A stretch of DNA of 64,000 bases, taken from assembly GCF_009695745.1 (NCBI RefSeq), contig NZ_VUNH01000009.1, positions 83,990-147,989 on the forward strand. The letters are read 5' to 3'. Source of the DNA: Pyramidobacter porci. Lineage in GTDB: Bacteria > Synergistota > Synergistia > Synergistales > Dethiosulfovibrionaceae. This document shows positions 25,372-33,700 of the stretch, one piece after another. The notes under the pieces were generated by a model. It did not search any database and was not told the origin of the DNA. It saw nothing but the letters and a program-made list of their open reading frames with translations. The position numbers and the translations under genes are program-made. Position 1 is the first letter of the stretch, and each line of letters starts with the position of its first letter.

Positions 25372-26199
25372 ATGGCTCGGGTCACGATGGCCGACGTGGC
25401 GCTCGAAGCGGGCGTCAACAAAGGCACCGTCAGCCGCGCGCTGCGCGGCGACCGCCGCATTTCCGCGGAGACGCGCCGCCGCGTCTGGGAAGCGGCGAAG
25501 AAACTGGGCTACGAACTTGACGCTGTGGCCAGCGGACTTTCCAGCAAGCGCACCGGCGTCGCCGCCGTGGTGTTGGAACGCATGGACGCGCCGTGGACGG
25601 GCGAGTTCCTGGGCGCGGTATCCGGCGTGCTGTCGCGCTGCAAAATGGAATTGCTCCTTTTCGAGGGCGGCGGCGCTTCGCCGGCCGTCAACGTGCTGCG
25701 CCGCATCGAGGGACGCAAGGCCGACGGGCTGATCTGGTTCGGCGCGCCGGCGCCGGAACTTGGCGCGCTGGAAATCCCCGTGGTGTGCGTCGGAGCGAGC
25801 CCCCGCCCCGGCCAATTCAGCGTGGCGCTGGAACGCGAGAGCGTTTCGGCGCGGGTCCGTGCGCTGGCGGAACGTCGTCCCGTGCGCTATCGCGGCGGCC
25901 CGGCGGCCGTGATGGAGTTTCTGTCGGAACTGGAAACGGAAACGGGCGACGGCGAACCGTTCGTCGTCTGGGACGGCCCGAAAAAACCGCCCGACGGCGA
26001 ACGCCCCGATCTAATCTGCGGCGACGAACGGCTGGCGCGCCTGCTGCGCGCCAATTGCCTGCGCGCGCCGGTCAGAGAGCTGGGCGTGCTGGCGGCGCGC
26101 GTGCTGACCAACGCGATCCGCGGCAGCGGCGTGCGTCCGGCGGCGACGCTGGTCAAAACGACGCTCGTTTCCGCGGCCGGCGAGCTGATTCTCGGATAA
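25372..26199 (+). CDS. LacI-family transcriptional regulator, shortened sensor domain
   Basis: 275 residues. The N-terminal LacI helix-turn-helix is clear: TMADVALEAGVNKGTVSRAL, the hinge helix region and AAKKLGYELDAVASGL. The ligand-binding domain is about 60 residues shorter than the usual 270, and the second lobe is poorly conserved. It begins 9 bp after the kinase gene and is probably co-transcribed with it. Target and effector are unknown. The start is fixed by the conserved VTMADVA beginning, although the ribosome-binding site is poor, which suggests coupling to the upstream gene. Confidence 0.85.
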   Translation: MARVTMADVALEAGVNKGTVSRALRGDRRISAETRRRVWEAAKKLGYELDAVASGLSSKRTGVAAVVLERMDAPWTGEFLGAVSGVLSRCKMELLLFEGGGASPAVNVLRRIEGRKADGLIWFGAPAPELGALEIPVVCVGASPRPGQFSVALERESVSARVRALAERRPVRYRGGPAAVMEFLSELETETGDGEPFVVWDGPKKPPDGERPDLICGDERLARLLRANCLRAPVRELGVLAARVLTNAIRGSGVRPAATLVKTTLVSAAGELILG

Positions 26200-26256
26200 A
26201 ACGGCATAAAAGTGGTATGATGGGGCCGTTGAGTTTTATTTGGGGAGGCTTGTGCT

Positions 26257-27081
26257 ATGAGCGAAACGTGTAATGGTTCGTGCAGCAGCTGTTCGTCGGC
26301 CGGAAACTGCAATAAGATCCCCGGCCCGACGCGGCAGGGCGTCGGCCGCATCATCGCCGTCGGCAGCGGCAAGGGCGGCGTCGGCAAAAGCACCGTCTCG
26401 GCGCTGCTGGCGGTGGCGCTGAACCGCGCCGGCTACCGCGTCGGCGTGCTCGACGCCGACGTGACCGGCCCTTCGATCCCGAAACTGTTGGGCATCGATC
26501 GGGCGCCGTACGTGGAGAACGACAAGATCCAAATGCCCGCGACGGCCAGCGGCATCGAAGTGCTTTCCGTCAACCTGCTGCTCAAGGACGACGGCGCGCC
26601 CGTCGTCTGGCGCGGCCCGCTGATCAGCGGCACCATCAAGCAGTTCTGGGAGGACGGCGCCTGGGGCGGTCTTGACTTTGCCGTCGTCGACCTGCCGCCG
26701 GGGACCGCCGACGCGCCGCTGACGGTCATGCAGAGCATCCAGGTCGACGGCATCCTCGCCGTGACCATGCCGCAGAGCCTGTCGACGATGATCGTGCAGA
26801 AGCAGATCAATCTCGGCAAGATGATGAACGTGCCGCTGCTCGGCCTGGTCGAAAACATGTCCTACGCGGTGTGCCCGCACTGCGGCGAACGTTGGGACCT
26901 TTTCGGCTCGTCGCACCGCGAGGAGATCGAGAAGCTTTTCAGTCTCAAGACGCTGGCGCGCATCCCCGTCGACCAGAAGCTGGCCGAACTCGGCGACGCG
27001 GGGCGCCTCGAGGAATACGAGAACGAAGAACTCATGCAGGCTCTGACCGCCGCTACCGTCGGCGTGAAAGCCCGGGCGTGA
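26257..27081 (+). CDS. Mrp/NBP35-family iron-sulfur carrier ATPase
   Basis: 274 residues. A Cys-rich N-terminus (CNGSCSSCSSAGNC, four Cys in the first 20 residues) comes before the deviant Walker A GSGKGGVGKST. The C-terminal half has the CxxC pair in CPHCGERWDLFG that binds a bridging Fe-S cluster in the dimer, and DLPPGTADAPLTV is the Walker B region. Such proteins bind and transfer iron-sulfur clusters. The start follows GGGGAGG, and the gene ends at a terminator. Confidence 0.9.
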   Translation: MSETCNGSCSSCSSAGNCNKIPGPTRQGVGRIIAVGSGKGGVGKSTVSALLAVALNRAGYRVGVLDADVTGPSIPKLLGIDRAPYVENDKIQMPATASGIEVLSVNLLLKDDGAPVVWRGPLISGTIKQFWEDGAWGGLDFAVVDLPPGTADAPLTVMQSIQVDGILAVTMPQSLSTMIVQKQINLGKMMNVPLLGLVENMSYAVCPHCGERWDLFGSSHREEIEKLFSLKTLARIPVDQKLAELGDAGRLEEYENEELMQALTAATVGVKARA

Positions 27082-27100
27082 GCGATTTTTGAACGGGGAG

Positions 27101-27147
27101 GCCGGACTTCTTTTTTCGTCGATGAAAAAGGAGTCCGGCTTTTTTTG
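27101..27147 (+). terminator. Intrinsic terminator after the Mrp gene
   Basis: Eight-base-pair stem GCCGGACT / AGTCCGGC closing a long partly paired loop, followed by T7. Confidence 0.75.
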
Positions 27148-27279
27148 CCCGCGCCGTTTGGCGCGCGACCGTCATATTTCCTGAAAGATATCGTCGCGAA
27201 CACGGCGGCCCAAGGGAAAAAATCGAAAATGTTCCGCGTGAAACGTTTTTCGTTTGGGAAAACGGCGGCGGGCGGACCG

Positions 27280-27308
27280 TTCACGCGCCGCTGACTTTTT
27301 GTTATAAT
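27280..27308 (+). promoter_or_regulatory. Promoter of trmB-rsmD-coaD
   Basis: -35 TTCACG (27280-27285), 17-bp spacer, perfect -10 TATAAT (27303-27308). About 65 bp before the trmB start. Confidence 0.7.
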
Positions 27309-27380
27309 GAGCCGTCTTTCGGAAAAAAACGAGAATTCCGCGCTTGCAAACCGCAGGGAAAGGCATTGGAGGGAAGAATT

Positions 27381-28325
27381 TTGAATCGTGGAGACGTGAT
27401 CCTCAGGCCGACGCCGGAATGCCGCCTGCCGGCCGAGCGCGAGGGCGCGCCGCGGCTGATCGAGATCGGCTTCGGCAACGGCGATTTTCTCGTCGATCTC
27501 GCGCAGAAACGCCCGGAGGCGCTGGTTTACGGCGTGGAAGTTTCCCACATGTGCCTCGAAAAAGCGCTGTCGCGCGTCGCGCGTCTGAAGCTGGAAAACG
27601 TGCGCCTGCTGTGCGGCGACGCGCGCTTCCTCGTGCGCGAATGCTTTGCCGATAACTCGGTGGAACGCATTTACATGAGTTTCCCCTGCCCTTGGCCGAA
27701 GGAGCGCCATGCGCGCCGCCGCGTCACCTCGGAAGGCTTTTCCGGATTGCTGGCCTCGGTGCTGAAGATCGGCGGCGTCTTCGAGATGGCCACCGACGAG
27801 GGCTGGTACGCCGACGAGGTCGAACGGATCCTCGGTGCCCACGCGGCGCTGAAGCTGGCCGAACGCCGCCTCAACTTCCGCCGCGACCTCACCACCAAGT
27901 ACGAGCGCAAATGGCTGGACATGGGCAAGGACATCCATCATCTTTACATCGAAAAAACGGCGCTTTGGAGCGTGCCGCGAATGGTAGAAGGGAGCGTGGA
28001 GGGCATGCACGTAAGAATCGCGCCGACGGTGCCGGTCGATCTCGATCTTCTCGACCGGACGGTAACGGGGCAAACGGGCAGCGCGCAGGGGCGCCACGGC
28101 GAGGACTCACACTGGGCTTTCCGCGGCGGTTTTCGCGCCGCCGACGGCACGCTGCTGGAAGAGACGATCTGCACCGACTCCGGCTACGAGCAGAAGTTTT
28201 ACGTCAAAATCGTCAGCAAGCCGGAGTGTACGCTGGTCAAGCTGGACGGCGTTTTCGCCCCGTTTCTGACGCCGGCGGTGCGCTTCGCCGTCGAGGATGC
28301 GGCGCGAAGGATCCAGGCGCGGTGA
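27381..28325 (+). CDS. trmB: tRNA (guanine-N7-)-methyltransferase TrmB with C-terminal extension
   Basis: 314 residues. SAM-binding motif I is IEIGFGNGDFLVDLA, and the family hallmark FPCPWPKERHARRR is present, followed by the catalytic-domain end near residue 200. It methylates G46 of tRNA. About 100 residues beyond the normal TrmB length form an extra C-terminal domain, also seen in some other bacteria. The start is a TTG at 27381, 8 nt after GGAGGG; a TTG five codons earlier lies inside that element. The gene overlaps rsmD as GTGA. Confidence 0.88.
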   Translation: MNRGDVILRPTPECRLPAEREGAPRLIEIGFGNGDFLVDLAQKRPEALVYGVEVSHMCLEKALSRVARLKLENVRLLCGDARFLVRECFADNSVERIYMSFPCPWPKERHARRRVTSEGFSGLLASVLKIGGVFEMATDEGWYADEVERILGAHAALKLAERRLNFRRDLTTKYERKWLDMGKDIHHLYIEKTALWSVPRMVEGSVEGMHVRIAPTVPVDLDLLDRTVTGQTGSAQGRHGEDSHWAFRGGFRAADGTLLEETICTDSGYEQKFYVKIVSKPECTLVKLDGVFAPFLTPAVRFAVEDAARRIQAR

Positions 28326-28828
28326 AGGAGGTCAGGCCGACCACGGGCAAAACGCTGGGGGCCCTGTTCAGCATCCTCGGGCCTCTGTCGGGCATGAGCT
28401 TTCTCGATCTGTTCTCCGGCACCGGCCGGGTGGCGAAGGAGGCGCGCGCCCGCGGCGCGTCCGTCGTCACGGTGGAACTGCTGCGCGACCGGGCGGCGGA
28501 GATCCGCCGCGCGCTGGGCGAAGAAAATCACATCGCCCTCTGCATGGATGTGCGCCGGGCGCTGAACTGGCTGGAAAAACGCGAGCTGAGCTTCGACGTG
28601 ATTTTCGCCGATCCGCCCTACGAGATGAAGTGGATGAGCGAGCTGCCGCGGCTCCTCGGCGCTCACGCCGGGCTGCTGAAGCCCGGCGGCACGGTGATCC
28701 TCGAGCGCGCCGAACGCGAGTCGCTCGACCTGGCGGATTCGCCCTGGGAACTGGCGGACGAGCGGCGCTACGGCGTTTCGGTGCTCGATTTCCTCAAACT
28801 GAAGGAGGTCTCCGATGTACAGGCATAA
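28322..28828 (+). CDS. rsmD: 16S rRNA (guanine966-N2)-methyltransferase RsmD
   Basis: 168 residues. Motif I is FLDLFSGTGRVAKEA and motif IV the catalytic DPPYE in IFADPPYEMKW; the N-terminus EVRPTTGKTLGALFSIL matches the RsmD entry motif (RPT-xx-RE-ALF). It methylates G966 of 16S rRNA. The GTG start overlaps the trmB stop. Its end overlaps coaD by 14 bp, the common rsmD-coaD pairing. Confidence 0.9.
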   Translation: MKEVRPTTGKTLGALFSILGPLSGMSFLDLFSGTGRVAKEARARGASVVTVELLRDRAAEIRRALGEENHIALCMDVRRALNWLEKRELSFDVIFADPPYEMKWMSELPRLLGAHAGLLKPGGTVILERAERESLDLADSPWELADERRYGVSVLDFLKLKEVSDVQA

Positions 28829-29333
28829 GGCGGTTTATCCCGGTTCCTTCGACCCGATCACGAACGGTCACGTATTCATCGCCGAACGCGCGGCGGCGCT
28901 GTTCGACGAACTTGAGGTCTCGGTCCTGATCAATTCCGACAAAAAAGGAGCCTTCGCGATCGACGAACGGGTCGATATGGCTCGCGAGGCTCTCAAACAC
29001 CTTTCCAACGTGACGGTGAACTCTTTCTCCGGACTGCTGGTGGATTTTCTGCGCCAGCGCAAAAGCAGCATCGTCATCCGCGGCCTGCGGGCGCTGTCCG
29101 ACTTCGAGTACGAGTTTCAGATGGCGCTGATGAACCGTCAGCTGGCGCCGGAGATCGAAACGCTGTTCATCGTCACCGACGCCAAATATTCGTTCCTTTC
29201 CAGCCATACCATCAAGGACGTGTTCCAGCTCGGCGGCGAGGTGCGCAACCTCGTGCCGCCCTACGTGCACCGCCGCCTGGTGGAACGCTTTCACAGCGGC
29301 GCCAAAGCCGGCGCCGTTCCGGCGAAAAGCTAA
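28815..29333 (+). CDS. coaD: Phosphopantetheine adenylyltransferase CoaD
   Basis: 172 residues. The nucleotidylyltransferase motif is YPGSFDPITNGHVFI, with the second motif region YSFLSSHTIKDV, and the key Arg lies in IRGLRALSDFEYEFQMA. It makes dephospho-CoA from 4'-phosphopantetheine and ATP. Normal length. The start overlaps the end of rsmD and lies after GAAGGAGG. Confidence 0.95.
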   Translation: MYRHKAVYPGSFDPITNGHVFIAERAAALFDELEVSVLINSDKKGAFAIDERVDMAREALKHLSNVTVNSFSGLLVDFLRQRKSSIVIRGLRALSDFEYEFQMALMNRQLAPEIETLFIVTDAKYSFLSSHTIKDVFQLGGEVRNLVPPYVHRRLVERFHSGAKAGAVPAKS

Positions 29334-30541
29334 TCGTCGAGGATCAGCGGCACGGCCTTCTTCTCTCGCTCCCAGTCGGGGCGGGGCACAAGACTTTCCC
29401 ACAGCGCCGCGCCGCGGAATTCTAGCGCCATGATCTTTTGGGCGTAGTCGTCGCCGTGCAGCCCCGCGGGTTTCGTGATCACCGGCAGCGAACTTTTTTT
29501 GCGCATCAGGCGCAGCAGTTCGCGGCCGCGGTTGTTCATCGCCAGCGGACGGATGTAGGCGGGGCCGTGGCGCTGAAAGAGCTGGTTGTCCGCCTCGCTG
29601 ACGTTCAGCAGCAGGCTCATGAGCTGACGGCGGACGCGCGTGCGCGGATAGCGTCGCGTGGCCACCCGTTCGGCCAGTTCCTCGAAGCTCTCGCAGCGCG
29701 GAAACTGGTCGAGAAAGCGGTTCTCGACGCCTTCGCTCACCTCGGCGTATCGCGCCAGTTCCGCGCTTGTGGCGCGCATGAGCAGCAGCCGCAGCGCCTG
29801 CCAGAGCGGTTCCCAGTCGAGGCAGCAGCGTCCGGCGGCGATATTTTTTCGAAGGATGGCCGCGCTTTCGTCCGGCATGGCGCGGCACGCGCTCTCCATC
29901 CGCCCGTTCAGAAGCGCTTCGCGGATCCCCGTGGCGCTCATGATCTCGCCTTCGCTGCGGTCGTTGTACCCGGCGCCGGCGCGCCGCACCGGCAGCAGTT
30001 CGAAACCGGCCCTCTGGCGCAGCGCCGCTTCCGCGTAAGCGACGGCCAGCGTGTTGTTCGGCTTGCCCAACAGCGCGCCGCCGCCGGGACAAAACCGGTC
30101 GGCCGCCTCGGCCCTCGCTTGGGCGTAAGAGGATCCTTTTTTTAAGAAATTCTGTAAAATAGCCTTGAAAGCCGGAGGTTCCTGAACTAAAATAGCAGAG
30201 ATTGCGCCGAGCAGATCCGTTTCGTCTTCCATGCCGAAGGAAATCGCTTCGACGACGCCCGCCGCTTTCAGCAGCGCCACGGCGCCGCCGGCGAAAACGC
30301 CGGCGTTGTTGCAGCAGAAAGGCAGCGGCAGCTCGAGCGCCAGATCGACGCCGCAGCGCACCGCGGCGTGGGCGCGTTCCCATTTGTCCAGCAGTGCGGG
30401 CACGCCCCGCTGCAGGAAGTTCGACGACAAAACGGAGACGATGGCCGCATCGCCGTTTCTTTTTTTTATTTCCTCGAGCTGATACCGATGGCCTCGATGA
30501 AAGGGGTTGTATTCGGCGACGATGCCGATGATTTTTCTCAT
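29330..30541 (-). CDS. tmcAL: tRNA(Met) cytidine acetate ligase TmcAL (YlbM family)
   Basis: 403 residues. The N-terminal nucleotidyltransferase motif is GIVAEYNPFHRGHRYQLE and the C-terminal signature GREFxA-type region is SATGIREALLNG. In Bacillus subtilis the enzyme uses acetate and ATP to acetylate C34 of elongator tRNA(Met). Chosen start: ATG at 30541 after AGAGGAG. The 3' end meets the convergent coaD with a 4-bp overlap. The divergent neighbour is acetate kinase, a plausible metabolic link through acetate, although this pairing may be chance. Confidence 0.9.
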   Translation of the reverse strand: MRKIIGIVAEYNPFHRGHRYQLEEIKKRNGDAAIVSVLSSNFLQRGVPALLDKWERAHAAVRCGVDLALELPLPFCCNNAGVFAGGAVALLKAAGVVEAISFGMEDETDLLGAISAILVQEPPAFKAILQNFLKKGSSYAQARAEAADRFCPGGGALLGKPNNTLAVAYAEAALRQRAGFELLPVRRAGAGYNDRSEGEIMSATGIREALLNGRMESACRAMPDESAAILRKNIAAGRCCLDWEPLWQALRLLLMRATSAELARYAEVSEGVENRFLDQFPRCESFEELAERVATRRYPRTRVRRQLMSLLLNVSEADNQLFQRHGPAYIRPLAMNNRGRELLRLMRKKSSLPVITKPAGLHGDDYAQKIMALEFRGAALWESLVPRPDWEREKKAVPLILDD

Positions 30542-30639
30542 GATGGTGATTCTCCTCTGAATTTGCCCGAGGCGGCAGGGGATGAGTGACAGTTTGGATA
30601 TACGACAGAGCGTCAAAAACGTCAAGGAGGTTTTTTGTA

Positions 30640-31827
30640 ATGAAGATTCTCGTTATCAACTGCGGCAGCTCCTCTCTGAAGTATCAGGTCTTCGACATGG
30701 ACAACGAGTCCGTGCTTGCTAAGGGGCTGGTCGAGCGCATCGGCATCGACGGTTCCCGCCTCAAGCACACCAAGATCGGCATGGACGCGGTGGTGACCGA
30801 GGCCGCGATTCCCGATCACAAGGTGGCTGTCGATCTCGTCCTCAAGTCGTTGCTCGATGCCAAAGTCGGCGTGCTCAAGAGCCTTGACGAGCTGGGCGCC
30901 GTCGGGCACCGCGTTGTCCACGGCGGCGAAGAGTTCGCCAGCTCCGTAAAAATCACGCCTGCTGTGATGAACGCCCTGAAGCGCTGTGCGCCTCTTGCAC
31001 CTCTTCACAACCCCGCCAACATCATCGGCATCGAGGCGATCACGGCCGCGTTGCCGTCGGTCCCTCAGGTCGGCGTTTTCGACACGGCGTTCCATCAGAC
31101 CATGCCCGACTACGCTTTCCGCTATGCCGTGCCGGAAAGATATTACAAGGAAGACCACGTGCGCCGCTACGGCTTTCACGGCACCAGCCACCGTTTCGTG
31201 TCGGCCCGTTGCGCCGAAATTCTCGGCCGTCCCATCGAAGAGTTGAAGATCATCACCTGCCACCTCGGCAACGGCAGCTCGCTGGCCGCCGTGGCCCACG
31301 GCAAGGTCGTCGACACCTCCATGGGCTTCACGCCGCTTCCCGGCGTCGTCATGGGCACTCGCTGCGGCGACGTGGATCCGAGCGTTGTCACCTTTATCGC
31401 CCAGAGAGAAGGCGCGGAAAAAACTGACACGATCCTCAACAAGGAGAGCGGTCTGTTTGGAGTTTCCGGAGTTTCCGCCGACCTTCGCGACGTCGAAGAA
31501 GGCATGAACAAGGGCGACGCCAAGTGCGCTCTGGCTTACAAAATGCTGACCTACAGCGTCAAAAAGTATATCGGCGCTTATGCCGCGGCCATGGGCGGCG
31601 TCGATGCCATCGTTTTCACGGCCGGCATCGGCGAGAACAGCGCCACCACCCGCCAAATGGTCACCGAAGGCCTTGAATTCCTCGGCGTGAAGATGGATTA
31701 TTCCAAGAACAACTTCCGCGGCGAGGAGCGCGTCATCAGCGCGCCCGATTCCAAGGTCAAAGTCATCGTCATTCCCACCAACGAAGAGTTGGTCATCGCC
31801 CGCGACACCAAAAAGATGGCTTTCTGA
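30640..31827 (+). CDS. ackA: Acetate kinase
   Basis: 395 residues, acetokinase signature VINCGSSSLKYQVFD at the N-terminus and HHGEFKY-like VVHGGEEF, plus FHGTSHRFVS and the ATPase motif TCHLGNGSSLAAV. Interconverts acetyl phosphate plus ADP and acetate plus ATP, the energy-yielding end step of fermentation. No phosphotransacetylase gene is adjacent. The ATG at 30640 follows CAAGGAGG. The next genes (yceD, rpmF) are on the same strand only 32 bp downstream. Confidence 0.96.
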   Translation: MKILVINCGSSSLKYQVFDMDNESVLAKGLVERIGIDGSRLKHTKIGMDAVVTEAAIPDHKVAVDLVLKSLLDAKVGVLKSLDELGAVGHRVVHGGEEFASSVKITPAVMNALKRCAPLAPLHNPANIIGIEAITAALPSVPQVGVFDTAFHQTMPDYAFRYAVPERYYKEDHVRRYGFHGTSHRFVSARCAEILGRPIEELKIITCHLGNGSSLAAVAHGKVVDTSMGFTPLPGVVMGTRCGDVDPSVVTFIAQREGAEKTDTILNKESGLFGVSGVSADLRDVEEGMNKGDAKCALAYKMLTYSVKKYIGAYAAAMGGVDAIVFTAGIGENSATTRQMVTEGLEFLGVKMDYSKNNFRGEERVISAPDSKVKVIVIPTNEELVIARDTKKMAF

Positions 31828-31859
31828 GCGGGGACTTGAAGCGGAGAGGACAAAGGCCT

Positions 31860-32426
31860 ATGGCACTGACCGAACGGCCGAAGGACTGGCATTTCGTTGT
31901 GCCTTTGCCGGAAGCGAAAGACTCACAGCACAGGTTCTCTCAGGTCTGGACGTTGGATCTGAAAGAGCCCCTGTCCTGCGGCGCTCAGGAATTCCCCTTC
32001 CCCAGTCCCGTCGAAGTCTCCGTGAAAACGCAGCGGACTCCTGAGGGTGCCGACGTTTTAATCGGGATCACTGGAGAAGTTGCTACCGAATGTCGTAGAT
32101 GTTGCGCGCCTTTAACGGTTGCAATTCAACAGGAATTCATGTATTCTTACATCTTGCAGTCAGAAGATGTGGGAAAAGTACAGGAAGAAGAGGAATTATT
32201 CGACGATTCCAACAGGGTCGTGCTACCCGTTCCGTGGCTCGGCAGCGGTATTGACGTGACCGATCTCGTGTGGGAATGCCTTGTGGTGGCTTTGCCGCTT
32301 TACGCGACGTGCCCTGAAGGATGCATTGAGATCGATTCGCTTCTCCCCGCCGAGGATCGAATGGATCCGCGTTTCCTGATTCTGGCAGATTTAATGGATG
32401 AAGAAAAGCAAAAAGGAGGGAAATGA
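31860..32426 (+). CDS. yceD: YceD/DUF177 family protein
   Basis: 188 residues, the usual length of this family. It has a conserved CRRC pair followed by AP and LTVAIQQEF in the centre, and the acidic block EEELFDDS before the C-terminal half with DLVWECLVVALPLYATCPEGC. DUF177 genes nearly always precede rpmF and are linked to 23S rRNA metabolism or ribosome assembly. The start follows GGAGAGGA by 9 nt. The stop lies just before the L32 start. Confidence 0.85.
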   Translation: MALTERPKDWHFVVPLPEAKDSQHRFSQVWTLDLKEPLSCGAQEFPFPSPVEVSVKTQRTPEGADVLIGITGEVATECRRCCAPLTVAIQQEFMYSYILQSEDVGKVQEEEELFDDSNRVVLPVPWLGSGIDVTDLVWECLVVALPLYATCPEGCIEIDSLLPAEDRMDPRFLILADLMDEEKQKGGK

Positions 32427-32428
32427 CT

Positions 32429-32644
32429 ATGGCAACCCCGAAGATGAAAGTGTCCCACCGCAGGACCCACATGCGCTTTGCCCATTGGCTGGGCGAAAAG
32501 ACCGCGCCCAGCATGACGGCCTGCTCTCATTGCGGCGAGATGATCCCGACCTACAGCGCCTGCCCTGTCTGCGGTTATTACCGCGGCCGCAAGGTGCTCA
32601 AGGTCGCCGCCGACAAGGCCGAAACCGCAGCGAAAGCCGAATAA
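32429..32644 (+). CDS. rpmF: Ribosomal protein L32
   Basis: 71 residues: MATPKMKVSHRRTHMRFAH at the start, as in L32, then a zinc-ribbon with CSHC and CPVC pairs, as in the zinc-binding form of L32. An ATG two codons earlier is too close to the GGAGGG element, so the start MATPKM is preferred. Follows yceD as in most bacteria. Confidence 0.95.
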   Translation: MATPKMKVSHRRTHMRFAHWLGEKTAPSMTACSHCGEMIPTYSACPVCGYYRGRKVLKVAADKAETAAKAE

Positions 32645-32668
32645 GCCCGAACTGCTCGCAGAAAACCG

Positions 32669-32713
32669 AAGAACCCCCTGCGTACGTAAAGATGGTACGA
32701 CAGGGGGTTCTTT
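32669..32713 (+). terminator. Intrinsic terminator after rpmF
   Basis: Stem AGAACCCCCTG / CAGGGGGTTCT with an inner GTAC pairing and a T run. Confidence 0.85.
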
Positions 32714-33012
32714 GTATGTTTCTTGAAAATCAGTGCTCATTGGCGATAATGCTGCCTTTCAATGAGAAAGCATCGTTGAAAATGTCGCGCCGGCGCGCGG
32801 CCGTGCCGCAAAAAGCATGCGCCACGCGATTTCACGCAGTTTTCGACGCGCCGAGGACGAAGAATCTTTGCCCTTTTTAACAAAAACGAGTACGAGAGCT
32901 AGAATGAATTGATGAAATTTCTTCCCTTGAAGAGAACGAGCTGGCACGGCGAACTCTCTCATTTCCGTACGAATTCATAAGTAAAAAATATTTGGAGGCG
33001 AGTGAAAGTGTA
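32714..33012. other. Intergenic region without a supported gene
   Basis: About 300 bp, AT-richer than the flanks. Short open frames here have no ribosome-binding site and no recognisable product. The only clear elements are the promoter and operator at its right end, described separately. Confidence 0.5.
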
Positions 33013-33041
33013 TTGACCTTTTACGGTAAAGTCTTTATACT
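33013..33041 (+). promoter_or_regulatory. Promoter of the fapR-plsX-fab operon
   Basis: -35 TTGACC (33013-33018), exact 17-bp spacer and -10 TATACT (33036-33041). Predicted start near 33048, so the FapR-like palindrome at 33064-33080 lies in the early transcribed region. Confidence 0.8.
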
Positions 33042-33063
33042 TCGCGTAGTTCGAGAGTAGATA

Positions 33064-33080
33064 TTAGGACTAGGTGTTAA
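33064..33080. promoter_or_regulatory. Putative FapR operator
   Basis: A 17-bp imperfect palindrome TTAGGACTAGGTGTTAA, close to the Bacillus FapR site (TTAGTACCT-centred palindrome). It lies between promoter and fapR start, as expected for autoregulation by malonyl-CoA-responsive FapR. Confidence 0.6.
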
Positions 33081-33095
33081 AAGCGAGGGAGGAAC

Positions 33096-33698
33096 ATGTC
33101 ACTGAAAAATGGCAAGTTGAAGCGCCACGAAAAGTTATTCGCGCTGATAGAACAGAATCCTCTCTATACCGATGAAGACCTCGCCCGGCTGCTGAAAGTG
33201 AGCCTCAGTACGATCCGGCTTGACCGCGCGCTTATGGGCGTGCCGGAACTGCGCGAACGCACCCGTCAGATGGCCGAGCGGGCTGTCAGTCGCCTGCGTT
33301 CTCTGAAGCAGGAGGAATTCATCGGCGAACTTCTGGGGCTGGAGCCAAACGTGTGGGCGCTGTCCATGCTTCTGACCACCAAGGAAATGGCTTTTCGGCA
33401 TACCGATCAAGTCTGGGATCAATATATCTACGCTCAAGCAAGCACGTTGGCGATTGCCGTAGTAGAAGCCGACATGGTTGTCGTGCAGACGTTCCGCGGC
33501 CGGTACAGCGCTCCTGCGGTTGTCGGAGACCGACTGGTGGCCCGGGCAAAAGTGGGCGTCCATGAAGGCGACAAGTACATTGTGAGCGTCCATACCAACG
33601 TAGGGGAGCGGGAGATCTATGTGGGGCGCTTTATCGTGCGGGCTCTGTCGAGCGGAGAAGAAAGTACGGTTTCAGCCGTGCGGGGGAACGAGGGATAA
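33096..33698 (+). CDS. fapR: Fatty acid and phospholipid biosynthesis repressor FapR
   Basis: 200 residues. The DeoR-like helix-turn-helix at about 10-55 has YTDEDLARLLKVSLSTIRLDR and ends in PELRERTRQMA, the typical FapR linker. A C-terminal hotdog domain (about 75-190) is the malonyl-CoA-binding part, with GDRLVARAKV and the later VGRF. FapR represses lipid synthesis genes until malonyl-CoA accumulates. It is the first gene of the lipid operon and has a FapR-like box in its own leader. FapR is best known from Firmicutes. Confidence 0.92.
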   Translation: MSLKNGKLKRHEKLFALIEQNPLYTDEDLARLLKVSLSTIRLDRALMGVPELRERTRQMAERAVSRLRSLKQEEFIGELLGLEPNVWALSMLLTTKEMAFRHTDQVWDQYIYAQASTLAIAVVEADMVVVQTFRGRYSAPAVVGDRLVARAKVGVHEGDKYIVSVHTNVGEREIYVGRFIVRALSSGEESTVSAVRGNEG

Positions 33699-33700
33699 TC

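Noticed and set aside
20263..25815. Long frames at 20263-22017 (plus) and 23602-25815 (minus)
   Set aside because: Antisense shadows of the phosphohexomutase gene and of the uridine kinase-like and LacI-type genes.
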